DNA from: CAYSRM01 sp964475205
GTDB taxonomy: Bacteria > Verrucomicrobiota > Kiritimatiellia > UBA8416 > CAYSRM01
Direction: 5' to 3'
Assembly (NCBI GenBank): GCA_964475205.1
Contig: CAYYVQ010000041.1
Span: 1 to 25,387, forward strand
DNA: 25,387 bases
Shown: positions 6,958 through 13,844 of the stretch, piece by piece
How positions within the stretch are numbered: the first letter of the stretch is position 1
Layout of the letters: each line of letters opens with the position of its first letter
Notes under the pieces: model-generated
Told to the model about the DNA's origin: nothing
Database searches by the model: none
What the model saw: only the letters and a program-made list of their open reading frames with translations
Made by a program: the position numbers and the translations under genes

Positions 6958-8517
6958 GCCCTGCAACGCATATCGCAAAGGCCAGAAAACCCATTGCACA
7001 ATTTCAGCTGCCCGGGAAGGACGCTGAAATCCGCCGCAGGCATCTCTAAACCGGGCCTCAATAGTGTCCAGTTCTTCAAGCAGATCTTCACTTCCATCTG
7101 CAGCCTTACCTTGCTCCCGGCTCACAAGAAATATCACGGATTTAGCGCGATGAATCAGTGCATCGGCAGCCAGCGTCCATGCATCAAGATAGTTCTTTCC
7201 ACCCGATGACTCCTGCCTCAGCCTCTCCAATGCAGCCCTGCCATCGGCATATCGCTCCAAGGCTTTCCCGGCAAGATCACGCATATCATCCCCCTGCCCT
7301 TTCCCGATCCTGGCCCGCATATCGTTCACAATATAGTCCTCGGGAACCGGCAGGCAGGACTTCTTTATCCCTAGATGATGCGAGCCGGTATAAGGGCACT
7401 TTGAAGCCAACGCCTCGGCCATCAAGTAAAAATCATCAGATCTGCATCCAAACGTCCGCCCGACAAAATCGGCACGGAAATCGGCCATACTCCCGCCCGA
7501 TTTACTCAACCTGTAAGATGCCATGTCCATGCATGATTTCTGTAGCTCCCAGGGATGAATACGAACAGTCCAGCTTGTCAACATCATGCCGGATGCATCT
7601 TCAATACCTTTGCGCCCGAAATCCCAGGTGTTCTTCTCGTGCAAATCCAGGAGCGGCGCAAAAACACTGTCACCATGAGAAGCGGAAGATGGGCATGTAA
7701 CCACTTCAAATCCCTTGGATTTCAAATACTCCACTGTATAAAAAACATCAGGATTGTTTTTTTGACCGTCCGGAAATATATACCGGCCGAATCGCTCCAT
7801 CGCCTTTTCCGAAAGATCCCCGGGCAGGCTCCAGCCTTCACCCCATACCCTGAGCTTTTCCTTCCCGATAAAATGCCTATAGTTCCAGTCGAAAATCATT
7901 ATATCGCGCGACAACTTATCAATCGCTTCCGGATGAGCAAGCGCCATGTCGCCCCAGATAGCAGGGGTTATTCCCCGCTCACGCAAAGGCTCTGCAACCG
8001 CATTAACATGCTGGATATAAAGGTCCGAAATTGAACTCTTTTCAGCAAGAGCGCGACATTTCGGGCAGTTGCCGATTATCCAAGCTTCGTCTGCCCCGAG
8101 ATGGAACCGCTCGACATCGCCAAAAACCTCCAGATACTCCTCAATCCACTCCTGCAACAGGGGCACCACCCCGGGATTCAAGGGACAATACTGATCAATC
8201 CGGTCGGGCGCCTCTCTCAAGTCAACATACGGTTCATGCTTCAGCACATACTCGGCATGTCCAATTGTCTGAAGCAGAGGTATCGATTCCATCCCCAGAT
8301 CCCGACAGAGATCCAACAGCTCTTTGAATTCCTCACGGCTGAACGCATCCGGCGAGACGCATTCGGGAACCGTCTCCCATTGAACATTGTTCTCCACTTC
8401 CCAAAGAATCGTGTTGTAACCAGCATTCCCAAGATAACGCAGCCATCGCTCAAGATAGTCCTTCCTGAACTGCGCAACATTCATGTCAATATGGAATCCA
8501 ACCATCTTATCGTTCAT
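6955..8517 (-). CDS. Glycoside hydrolase family 20-like protein (beta-N-acetylhexosaminidase-like)
   Basis: A 520-aa protein with a GH20-type TIM barrel. It opens GFHIDMNVAQFRKDYLERW. The segment NAGYNTILWEVENNVQ is followed by an H-A-E-Y stretch, then FHLGADEAW, where D143-E144 is the GH20 catalytic pair (polarising Asp and acid Glu). A C-terminal helical extension (~380-520) follows. GH20 enzymes remove terminal GlcNAc or GalNAc by substrate-assisted catalysis. No signal peptide is present, so it would act in the cytoplasm on imported oligosaccharides, or on an internal substrate. It starts 8 bp after nikR and is probably cotranscribed with it. Substrate is not determinable. Confidence 0.87.
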   Translation of the reverse strand: MNDKMVGFHIDMNVAQFRKDYLERWLRYLGNAGYNTILWEVENNVQWETVPECVSPDAFSREEFKELLDLCRDLGMESIPLLQTIGHAEYVLKHEPYVDLREAPDRIDQYCPLNPGVVPLLQEWIEEYLEVFGDVERFHLGADEAWIIGNCPKCRALAEKSSISDLYIQHVNAVAEPLRERGITPAIWGDMALAHPEAIDKLSRDIMIFDWNYRHFIGKEKLRVWGEGWSLPGDLSEKAMERFGRYIFPDGQKNNPDVFYTVEYLKSKGFEVVTCPSSASHGDSVFAPLLDLHEKNTWDFGRKGIEDASGMMLTSWTVRIHPWELQKSCMDMASYRLSKSGGSMADFRADFVGRTFGCRSDDFYLMAEALASKCPYTGSHHLGIKKSCLPVPEDYIVNDMRARIGKGQGDDMRDLAGKALERYADGRAALERLRQESSGGKNYLDAWTLAADALIHRAKSVIFLVSREQGKAADGSEDLLEELDTIEARFRDACGGFQRPSRAAEIVQWVFWPLRYALQG

Positions 8518-8525
8518 CTTTTAAC

Positions 8526-8939
8526 TCACAATTCATGTCCCGTGGAAGCTGCGGCAAGTGAAGAATATTTAACGCCCTTTGTGGCTTTCAGCTTCTGAGC
8601 CAATTCCTCAACGTCCTGTGGTTTCCCCCTGACAAGAACCACCTCCAGGCAGTTGTGGTGATCCAGGTGAACATGCTGGGAAGATATTATAAGAGCGCAG
8701 TAATCATGCTGAATACTGGTCAGCCGATTTGATAGATCCCTCTTGTGATGGTCATAAACCATCACAATCGCCGCCGCGACTTCATCTCCTTTTTTCCACT
8801 GCTGTTTAACAAGGCTGTCAGCAATAATGTCGGACACAGCCTTCGAACGTGTCGGATACCCTTGTTCAGCAATATGAGCGTCAAACTTATCAAGCAGTTC
8901 CCTCTCTACTGATACGCTGAACCTTGATACACAACCCAC
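8526..8939 (-). CDS. nikR: NikR-family nickel-responsive regulator
   Basis: A 137-aa transcription factor. It has an N-terminal ribbon-helix-helix (R-F-S-V-S-V-E-R-E-L-L-D-K-F-D ... T-R-S-K-A-V-S-D-I-I) and a C-terminal ACT-like nickel domain. The four square-planar Ni(II) ligands of E. coli NikR (H76, H87, H89, C95) are all present as H78, H89, H91 and C97 in Q-H-V-H-L-D-H-H-N-C-L-E. So it should bind nickel and DNA as a tetramer. GTG start with GGAG nine bases upstream. No nickel transporter, hydrogenase or urease gene is in the window. It is followed after 8 bp by GH20 and preceded after 67 bp by a repeat protein, an unusual setting. No operator matching the E. coli palindrome was recognised nearby. 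Confidence 0.92.
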   Translation of the reverse strand: MGCVSRFSVSVERELLDKFDAHIAEQGYPTRSKAVSDIIADSLVKQQWKKGDEVAAAIVMVYDHHKRDLSNRLTSIQHDYCALIISSQHVHLDHHNCLEVVLVRGKPQDVEELAQKLKATKGVKYSSLAAASTGHEL

Positions 8940-9006
8940 AATCTCTTCTCCTTTTAGCTTTAACCTGCAAACGGCACAGCGCCCGCCTACGACAAAAGCA
9001 GGACCG

Positions 9007-10263
9007 TCATTGCTTCGTAGCGTTGCCTTCTACAAACTTCCCGGTCAAAATCTGTTTTTTTACGGTCTCGTTCAAATCCGACCCGTCAACCCAATCCTTC
9101 AAGGCCGCAGCGTCTTTGCGTTTCCACTTGTACGACACCATCCTTATTGCGCTTTTTTTCATACGGTCATCGTCAATAGAGCTTGCCCACTCCATTGCCG
9201 TAGAAGGCGCAGTTTCGGCTATCTTCATGGCATACATACGCGAACAATTGTCCCTAAGCGAACCTTCCGCCAGGCTGTTTACATATGCCCCGGCCGCGGC
9301 GGGCTCCGAGTCCGCCCATCGACTGACTATATAAGCAATACTGCCATGCCTAATGCTTTCGTCCTGAATGGTGTCAGCCCATTCAAAAGCAATGCCCGTA
9401 TCTTGCGTCGCTATGTAAGGCACAATTCGTGATACTGCACTATCCCGATCCTTTCCAGGTGGCAATTCCTCAACAAAATCTATTCCGTCCCCAATATCCT
9501 TCCGCGCCAAAGCTCCGACAATAATCGATGAGGTAGACAGACGTATCTTTTCATCTTCGATCCTCGAATACCACTCCTTGGCCATTCCCGGCGACTTGTA
9601 CGCAATATGCATCAGGTACTGTTTTATTGCCTCGTCCTTGCCTTCGGCAAGATCGGTTAACCAGTTGGCCACCGCGTCCGGATCCTTTCTGGACCAGCTA
9701 CTGACAAGCTGGCGTACAGCCTGCGTGTAGGTATTGCCTGAAGTCGAATCAATAACCCATTGAGCAGCAGCCTCGGGATCAAAATTAACCCATTCCCTCA
9801 ATACCATGCGCATCCGAAAAGAACTACGGCTGCCTTCGCCTATGTCTTCAAGGACCGCCTCAAAATCCTCGTTATCGATCTCCAGCCCGAGTTCCTTCAG
9901 CCTTTTCCAACGGTTGGATCTGCGTCCCATGAGCATCTCTCTTATAAGATCTCTCTCCAACCTTTCAGGGGGAGCCTCGCCAACTTCATCAGGTTCGGGA
10001 TCTGCTTCCTCAGAAAACTCCGCAACAGGATCCATCTCTGTTTCAAACCTGTCCACCCTTTGAGGCTGCCGAATCGCCGTTTCAACACTTTGGGCCGCAG
10101 CGATCTCAACCTTTTTTTCAGCCGGGGCGGCGACAACAATATCAGTGTCTTCCGCCTCCAGGGCCTTTATTTCAGTCCGGGCAGCCAACAATCTCCACCC
10201 GAGAAAAGCAATAAGGACCAGGCTGCCCGCCAAGGCAAGATGTAAAATTCTCCGACTTGTCAT
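9007..10263 (-). CDS. Membrane-anchored helical-repeat protein (verrucomicrobial type)
   Basis: A 418-aa protein with a single N-terminal transmembrane helix (~7-24), an acidic low-complexity linker (~45-105) and then a solenoid from ~135. The solenoid has roughly seven degenerate ~33-residue helical repeats with the core 'D-P-x-A-A-x-x-W' then hydrophobic helix then 'I-x-x-W-x-x': FDPEAAAQW, KDPDAVANW, SPGMAKEW, TGIAFEW, SEPAAAGAY, APSTAMEW, KDAAALKDW. Proteins of this kind are expanded in Verrucomicrobia and relatives; function unknown. Topology suggests most of the protein is periplasmic. AGAAGG lies nine bases before the ATG. Its stop is 67 bp before nikR. Confidence 0.8.
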   Translation of the reverse strand: MTSRRILHLALAGSLVLIAFLGWRLLAARTEIKALEAEDTDIVVAAPAEKKVEIAAAQSVETAIRQPQRVDRFETEMDPVAEFSEEADPEPDEVGEAPPERLERDLIREMLMGRRSNRWKRLKELGLEIDNEDFEAVLEDIGEGSRSSFRMRMVLREWVNFDPEAAAQWVIDSTSGNTYTQAVRQLVSSWSRKDPDAVANWLTDLAEGKDEAIKQYLMHIAYKSPGMAKEWYSRIEDEKIRLSTSSIIVGALARKDIGDGIDFVEELPPGKDRDSAVSRIVPYIATQDTGIAFEWADTIQDESIRHGSIAYIVSRWADSEPAAAGAYVNSLAEGSLRDNCSRMYAMKIAETAPSTAMEWASSIDDDRMKKSAIRMVSYKWKRKDAAALKDWVDGSDLNETVKKQILTGKFVEGNATKQ

Positions 10264-10321
10264 GATCGTTTACCTTCTGGCATTATCTATTCACTCACCG
10301 AGTTTGCCTCATCTGCAACCT

Positions 10322-10356
10322 CCTGCCCGCACTCCCGCTCGTGGGGAGCAGGCAGG
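10322..10356. repeat. Imperfect hairpin between two minus-strand genes
   Basis: CCTGCC (10322-10327) pairs with GGCAGG (10351-10356), and inside it CTCCC (10332-10336) pairs with GGGAG (10344-10348). It lies in the 143-bp gap before the helical-repeat gene. It could be an attenuator/terminator for the upstream gene or a REP-like unit. No U-run is present. Confidence 0.45.
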
Positions 10357-10406
10357 TGGCACGACAAATTGATCTAACAAGAGTCTGATTTGGCAAGGCG
10401 CACCCG

Positions 10407-11585
10407 TCAAGCCGAATAATAGGTATACTCGTGTTGCTCTGCCCATTTGGCAAAAGCCGCTACGGCATACGAGGACACGCGCACATTCAATGTGTGCCTG
10501 GACTTCCATTCAAAATCCACGGTGTTGCCGTAAACGCCGCCAAAAGCCCTCTTGTCTCGAATCTCGGTTTCCTGTAATTTGAGAAGGTATCCGACAGCTT
10601 TTTCAGCGCTCCGAAGATAAACGTCCCCCTTCGTGATTCGGTGCATGTCGACCAATTCAATTGCCAGGGTTGCCCCCGCGCTGGGAACCAGGGGCTTCCC
10701 GAAAGAACCGTTCCGGTTCTGCCCGGCAATGGCCCAGTCAAGGAAACTCCCGGCAACATTCAGATATTTCTCCGTGCCAGTGAGCTTGTAAGCCTTCATC
10801 AGCGACAGCGCTGTGAAGTCGTCGTTAAACCTGTGCATGTGCTGCCAGCCTAGCGGAGAAACATCCGAATCCACGCCTGTCAGGTCGCGGCCGGTCTGTG
10901 GATCGACTACAATCTTGTGGTATCCATCTTTCGTGCTGAAAATCTTGCAGTAGGTTTTGACTATCGGCAAAGCAACCTTGTCCAACCACTGCTTTTCGCC
11001 GGTATATTCATACAAATCCATAAAAAACATGGCGCTTCCGCCATGAAAAGATCCCATCAACCACAGCGGAGGCCTTCCCTCTTCAAGATAGTAACTCCAG
11101 GCAGGATATCCCTTTTTGAAAGAGTATGTCTTGAACCATTCCGCAAAAATCCGCGCCCGGTCGACATATTCCATGTCGCCGGTCTTGATCCCGAAATGCA
11201 ACATCGCCCAGGCTGCCGTCAACGCATCGCGCGGATGACACCATGAGCATTGCGGCGTATCTTCACGTATCATTCCGCATATCCTCTTTGACCTGAAATC
11301 CAGAGTCTGTAGGCTTTTAAGGTACTTGCAGCCATGAGCAGCCGAATCCAAATACTCGTTTTTCCCGGTAACTTCATTCATCAGAAGCAAAGAAAGCACA
11401 CAATTCCCTGTCGTCCAGTTTGTGGTAAGTTTCCCTGTCCTCGCCGGATTACGCAATTCATAGCGGGTAAGCGTATGTTGATATCTGCCCCAATCAGCCG
11501 ACCCGTCGGTAAGCGACTGGTTCCTGACAATCCAATCTGCAGCCATCTTAGCGGCTTTAATACAATCTTTTCTCAAATCCTCCAT
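10407..11585 (-). CDS. Six-hairpin glycosidase-like protein
   Basis: A 392-aa protein made of repeated helical hairpins with the periodic signature 'L-x-x-A-Y-x-L-T-G-x-x-x-Y-L-x-x-A'. Examples are LLLMNEVTGKNEYLDSA, MDLYEYTGEKQWLDKV, LMKAYKLTGTEKYLNVA and VDMHRITKGDVYLRSA. This is typical of (alpha/alpha)6-barrel enzymes (GH88/GH105, GH127 or lyase superfamily). Aromatic residues and acids line the loops (CSWCHPRDALTAAW, HMHRFNDDFTA). I cannot assign a GH family or catalytic acids. No signal peptide, so cytoplasmic. SD is weak. It is first in the minus-strand series leading to GH20, suggesting oligosaccharide breakdown. Two inverted repeats lie within 215 bp upstream (11639-11672, 11764-11799). 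Confidence 0.7.
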   Translation of the reverse strand: MEDLRKDCIKAAKMAADWIVRNQSLTDGSADWGRYQHTLTRYELRNPARTGKLTTNWTTGNCVLSLLLMNEVTGKNEYLDSAAHGCKYLKSLQTLDFRSKRICGMIREDTPQCSWCHPRDALTAAWAMLHFGIKTGDMEYVDRARIFAEWFKTYSFKKGYPAWSYYLEEGRPPLWLMGSFHGGSAMFFMDLYEYTGEKQWLDKVALPIVKTYCKIFSTKDGYHKIVVDPQTGRDLTGVDSDVSPLGWQHMHRFNDDFTALSLMKAYKLTGTEKYLNVAGSFLDWAIAGQNRNGSFGKPLVPSAGATLAIELVDMHRITKGDVYLRSAEKAVGYLLKLQETEIRDKRAFGGVYGNTVDFEWKSRHTLNVRVSSYAVAAFAKWAEQHEYTYYSA

Positions 11586-11638
11586 CTCAGATCACTGACA
11601 TCCTTTTCCGTTGCTGTCGTTTTTTTTAATCCCTAACC

Positions 11639-11672
11639 TGAATTATTCGCTCTAGCCCTAGCCAATAATTCA
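11639..11672. promoter_or_regulatory. 9-bp inverted repeat upstream of glycosidase-like gene
   Basis: TGAATTATT (11639-11647) is mirrored by AATAATTCA (11664-11672) with a 16-bp spacer. It sits about 55 bp upstream of the start codon at 11585, so it could be an operator for that gene. No partner regulator is identified. Confidence 0.4.
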
Positions 11673-11763
11673 CCCCTGCGCGGGACCGTGATGCGGCTGC
11701 ATAGCAACGGCACACGGGATTAAGCCACGTTTGTGAGCGCATAAACCGATATATTGGTGAACT

Positions 11764-11799
11764 CTTAAAGTTAATGAATAAATCAGTCTAACTTTAGTA
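11764..11799. repeat. Hairpin resembling the 12242/19345 repeat arm
   Basis: AAAGTTA (11768-11774) pairs with TAACTTT (11789-11795). The sequence between and around it, ATGAATAAATCAGTCTAA (11774-11791), resembles the right arm ATGAATCGATCAGGCTA at 12279-12295, with three mismatches over the 17 aligned positions. A loosely similar AAAAAT...ACGAA follows. It may be a decayed copy of that repeat; chance is not excluded. Confidence 0.35.
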
Positions 11800-12053
11800 A
11801 AAATATCACGAAAATCCCTCGAACTCAAGCACCATCACAAACTTATATTTCCTCATGCTTTTTTTCTTGATTCAAATCCAATCTTAATCAATACTTCGCC
11901 AATCATCTGTAGTTGAGGTTATTTACAAAGCTTCATTACGACAGTTTAAAGACTTGGCCTGAGCAATTTGCGAAGCAAAACAACTAAGACGCAACGCTCA
12001 AAATGAACTCAATTCGGCCCAGTAATGAATTTTTGTAAATGATCATGGCTTGC

Positions 12054-12131
12054 GGGGGCGTAGCTCAATTTGGTTAGAGTCCCAGACTGTCGATCTGGTT
12101 GTTGCGGGTTCGAGTCCCGTCGCTCCCGCCA
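12054..12131 (+). tRNA. tRNA-Asp (anticodon GTC)
   Basis: Cloverleaf read directly. Acceptor GGGGGCG (12054-12060) pairs with CGCTCCC (12121-12127), with one G-U. Discriminator G 12128, encoded CCA 12129-12131. D arm from TAGCTCAATTTGGTTAGAG. Anticodon stem CCAGA/TCTGG with loop CTGTCGA, anticodon GTC at 12089-12091. T arm GCGGG-TTCGAGT-CCCGT. No variable-arm expansion. It decodes GAC/GAU. Confidence 0.96.
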
Positions 12132-12241
12132 TTTCCCTGCCCTTCCGTTACCCGACGTTTTACCAATTTGCACCCTCGCAGGAGCCCCGCTGCATCCAAA
12201 ACAGGCCAATCAAATGACATGTTATTTCCGGGACAGGACAC

Positions 12242-12297
12242 TAGTCTGATCTATTCATAAAAATCTATTACGAAGTTGATGAATCGATCAGGCTAAA
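12242..12297. repeat. Palindromic repeat, copy A (compact form)
   Basis: The arm TAGTCTGATCTATTCAT (12242-12258) pairs with ATGAATCGATCAGGCTA (12279-12295), 15 of 17, around a 20-nt centre. Bases 12246-12273 are identical, inverted, to 19494-19521 (28/28). Bases 12270-12297 match 19345-19372 inverted (27/28). The right arm encodes the last residues of the DUF1573 protein (F-S-L-I-D-S-S-T-S-stop). It may act as a terminator hairpin but looks like a dispersed repeat. Confidence 0.8.
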
Positions 12298-13245
12298 CTT
12301 GACTTTAATCCTTTCAGCGCCCGGGTGATCAGTCAGTATAACAAGTTCCTTTTTGTCGAGGCCGGGCGATGGAACAAAATTGTTAAGCTTTATTAGATAA
12401 CCATGCTTTCCTATCGGGTCATATTCAATATCCATTTCCGGGTCCGGGGCGGTAATTTTCAGTATCTTGAATGACTTCCCCTTTCGCGAGCGTACCGCAA
12501 GCCGCCTTGAGACCCTTTCCGCGGGATAAGTGGGTTCTGAGAGAAGAATCTTTGAGGGCACAACCAGAACTGCGCCGCTAACCTCGGCTGATACGCCAAT
12601 GGATACAGGTTTCATGCCGGGCTTGTCCGTATTCACAAGAATGCGCCCACGGGTAACACCACTTTGAAGCAAGGGCCACGTTCTGATTTCGATTGTGTGG
12701 TCGCGCCCGCCGGTCTTTTTGACAATTGCCTCAAAATGTTTATCAGTGGAGACAATGTTGGTTATATTGAATCCGTACCCTTCCCGGGCTTTGATACTGA
12801 CTGTCCTGTTGGTTGAAACATCAGGAAGAACTTCGCCAAAAAACACGGAGCGAGGGGAAACCTCGACGGCTGCCGAGGCAACTCCCTTGAGCAGAAACTG
12901 GTAGTAGGGCTTGGCGGGATCATTTGAAACAATGTAAAAGCTCTTGCGTTGTTTCCCCTTTTTGCCCTTCAGGGAAAGCTTAACCCTGAGTTCGGCGCTC
13001 GTGCCGGGTTCAATGCTCCTGGAATCGATATTTATTGTTGCGCCGCAACACGCCCGTGGACGGCCGATGTCAAGCGTCTCATCCCCGGGATTCTCTATTA
13101 TGAATGCGTGCTCTACATTCTGGCGGTTGTCAACAGTTCCGAAATTGTGAACCGGATTTTTGCATTCTATTTCAGGTCCTGCCTTGCCTGCTAAAGGCAA
13201 AATCAGGCATAAAGAATACAGATAAAGTTGCTTTTTTGTTATCAT
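12268..13245 (-). CDS. Exported DUF1573-containing protein
   Basis: A 325-aa protein with a Sec-type signal peptide (KK, then hydrophobic LYLYSLCLILPLA, cleavage near GKAG ~20-23). The first mature domain is DUF1573/ASH-like Ig: HNFGTVDNRQNVEHAFIIENPGDETLDIG, with a C-C pair, then IEPGTSAELRVKL and YIVSNDPAKPYYQFLLKG. Two further beta-sandwich domains of ~100 residues follow (~128-225 and ~230-320), each containing a 'T-D-x-P' turn. It is probably a periplasmic or surface structural/binding protein, not an enzyme. ATG start with GGAAA upstream. The last ~9 residues are encoded inside a palindromic repeat (12270-12297), so the native C-terminus may have been replaced. Confidence 0.85.
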   Translation of the reverse strand: MITKKQLYLYSLCLILPLAGKAGPEIECKNPVHNFGTVDNRQNVEHAFIIENPGDETLDIGRPRACCGATINIDSRSIEPGTSAELRVKLSLKGKKGKQRKSFYIVSNDPAKPYYQFLLKGVASAAVEVSPRSVFFGEVLPDVSTNRTVSIKAREGYGFNITNIVSTDKHFEAIVKKTGGRDHTIEIRTWPLLQSGVTRGRILVNTDKPGMKPVSIGVSAEVSGAVLVVPSKILLSEPTYPAERVSRRLAVRSRKGKSFKILKITAPDPEMDIEYDPIGKHGYLIKLNNFVPSPGLDKKELVILTDHPGAERIKVKFSLIDSSTS

Positions 13246-13281
13246 GGATCGAGTTTCCAGGGTCAGAGTACCAGGGAAAGG

Positions 13282-13530
13282 TCATCGCAAGATAAATATC
13301 GTACCCGACGGCGGCTCAACCATCAGCAGCCCGCCGTCACCGCTATCGTCCAGGTTCGGTAACTGCCAGACATCTCCGCCAAGATCGGTATTCAGTGTTC
13401 CAGTCTGGTATTCGTAGTATACCACCTCGCCAGCCGGCGCACGCAGGCGAGTCTCATCTTCCGGAATTTTCGGGTCCTCTTTGATGGCAACGCCGCTGGC
13501 AACGCTCTCAGCAGTATCGACCCTACACCC
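13282..13530 (-). pseudogene. Orphan C-terminal fragment of an unidentified protein
   Basis: An open minus-strand frame of 82 codons ends at TGA 13282-13284 and is preceded by an in-frame TGA at 13531-13533, with no usable start or SD. Its composition is protein-like: KEDPKIPEDETRLRAPAGE, VVYYEYQTGTLNTDLGGD, then WQLPNLDDSGDGG and PPSGTIFILR. It reads like the 3' end of a secreted repeat or glycan-active protein of this genome's type. I do not recognise the family. It lies just left of a MITE (13558-13755), but joining the MITE flanks does not restore the frame, so the 5' part was lost separately. Confidence 0.55.
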
Positions 13531-13557
13531 TCACAACAAGAATGCAAGCTTTTTTTA

Positions 13558-13755
13558 CGGCAATTCTCATTATGGCCATTTTGCCACGTTTGGCGTGGCC
13601 AGAGTTCCGGCATGATATTGCAGCCACGCGCGAGTAGGCCCGGCTTCACCGAAGCCGAGGCCCCAAGAGCGCTGGGCTTCGGTGAAGCCCGCGCTACTAC
13701 GCACATCGTTATACAAATAGGTTTTGGCGGAAAGAGGCCATAATGAGAATTGCTG
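13558..13755. mobile_element. 198-bp MITE with 20-bp terminal inverted repeats and 9-bp target duplication
   Basis: Left end CGGCAATTCTCATTATGGCC (13558-13577) and right end 13736-13755 are inverted repeats (19/20). The element is flanked on both sides by the direct repeat CTTTTTTTA (13549-13557 and 13756-13764), a 9-bp target duplication. The interior has no gene. It contains a stem GCCACG/CGTGGC and a long palindrome with perfect 15-bp arms (GGCTTCACCGAAGCC and its complement) plus outer pairing. This is the anatomy of a non-autonomous transposon derivative mobilised in trans. It sits 3' of the GH123-like gene, in an A/T run. Confidence 0.88.
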
Positions 13756-13844
13756 CTTTTTTTAAAAAAGATCACACCGCCGCGCGGGAGTTCCTGTCAA
13801 AAACTGTGTGTTCAGGCAGGTTGGCCCTCAACGGCGTGTTGTCA

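Larger units (their letters stand above)
11586..12053. other. 468-bp intergenic region between glycosidase-like gene and tRNA-Asp
   Basis: No reading frame of note. It is A/T-rich in its right half and contains two inverted repeats, described separately. A possible tRNA promoter (TTTACA near 11931, 17 bp, TTTAAA near 11954) is weak and about 100 bp upstream of the tRNA. Confidence 0.6.

Noticed and set aside
12009..12209. 66-codon minus-strand frame over the tRNA
   Set aside because: It is the antisense translation of tRNA-Asp, a well-known artefact (RERRDSNPQQPD-type frames).
12054..12297. tRNA-Asp as an integration site for a genomic island
   Set aside because: No second copy of the tRNA 3' end and no integrase were found within the window.
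13392..13775. 127-codon minus-strand frame across the MITE
   Set aside because: It runs through the MITE palindrome in a frame different from the protein-like fragment at 13282-13530. Low-quality composition.
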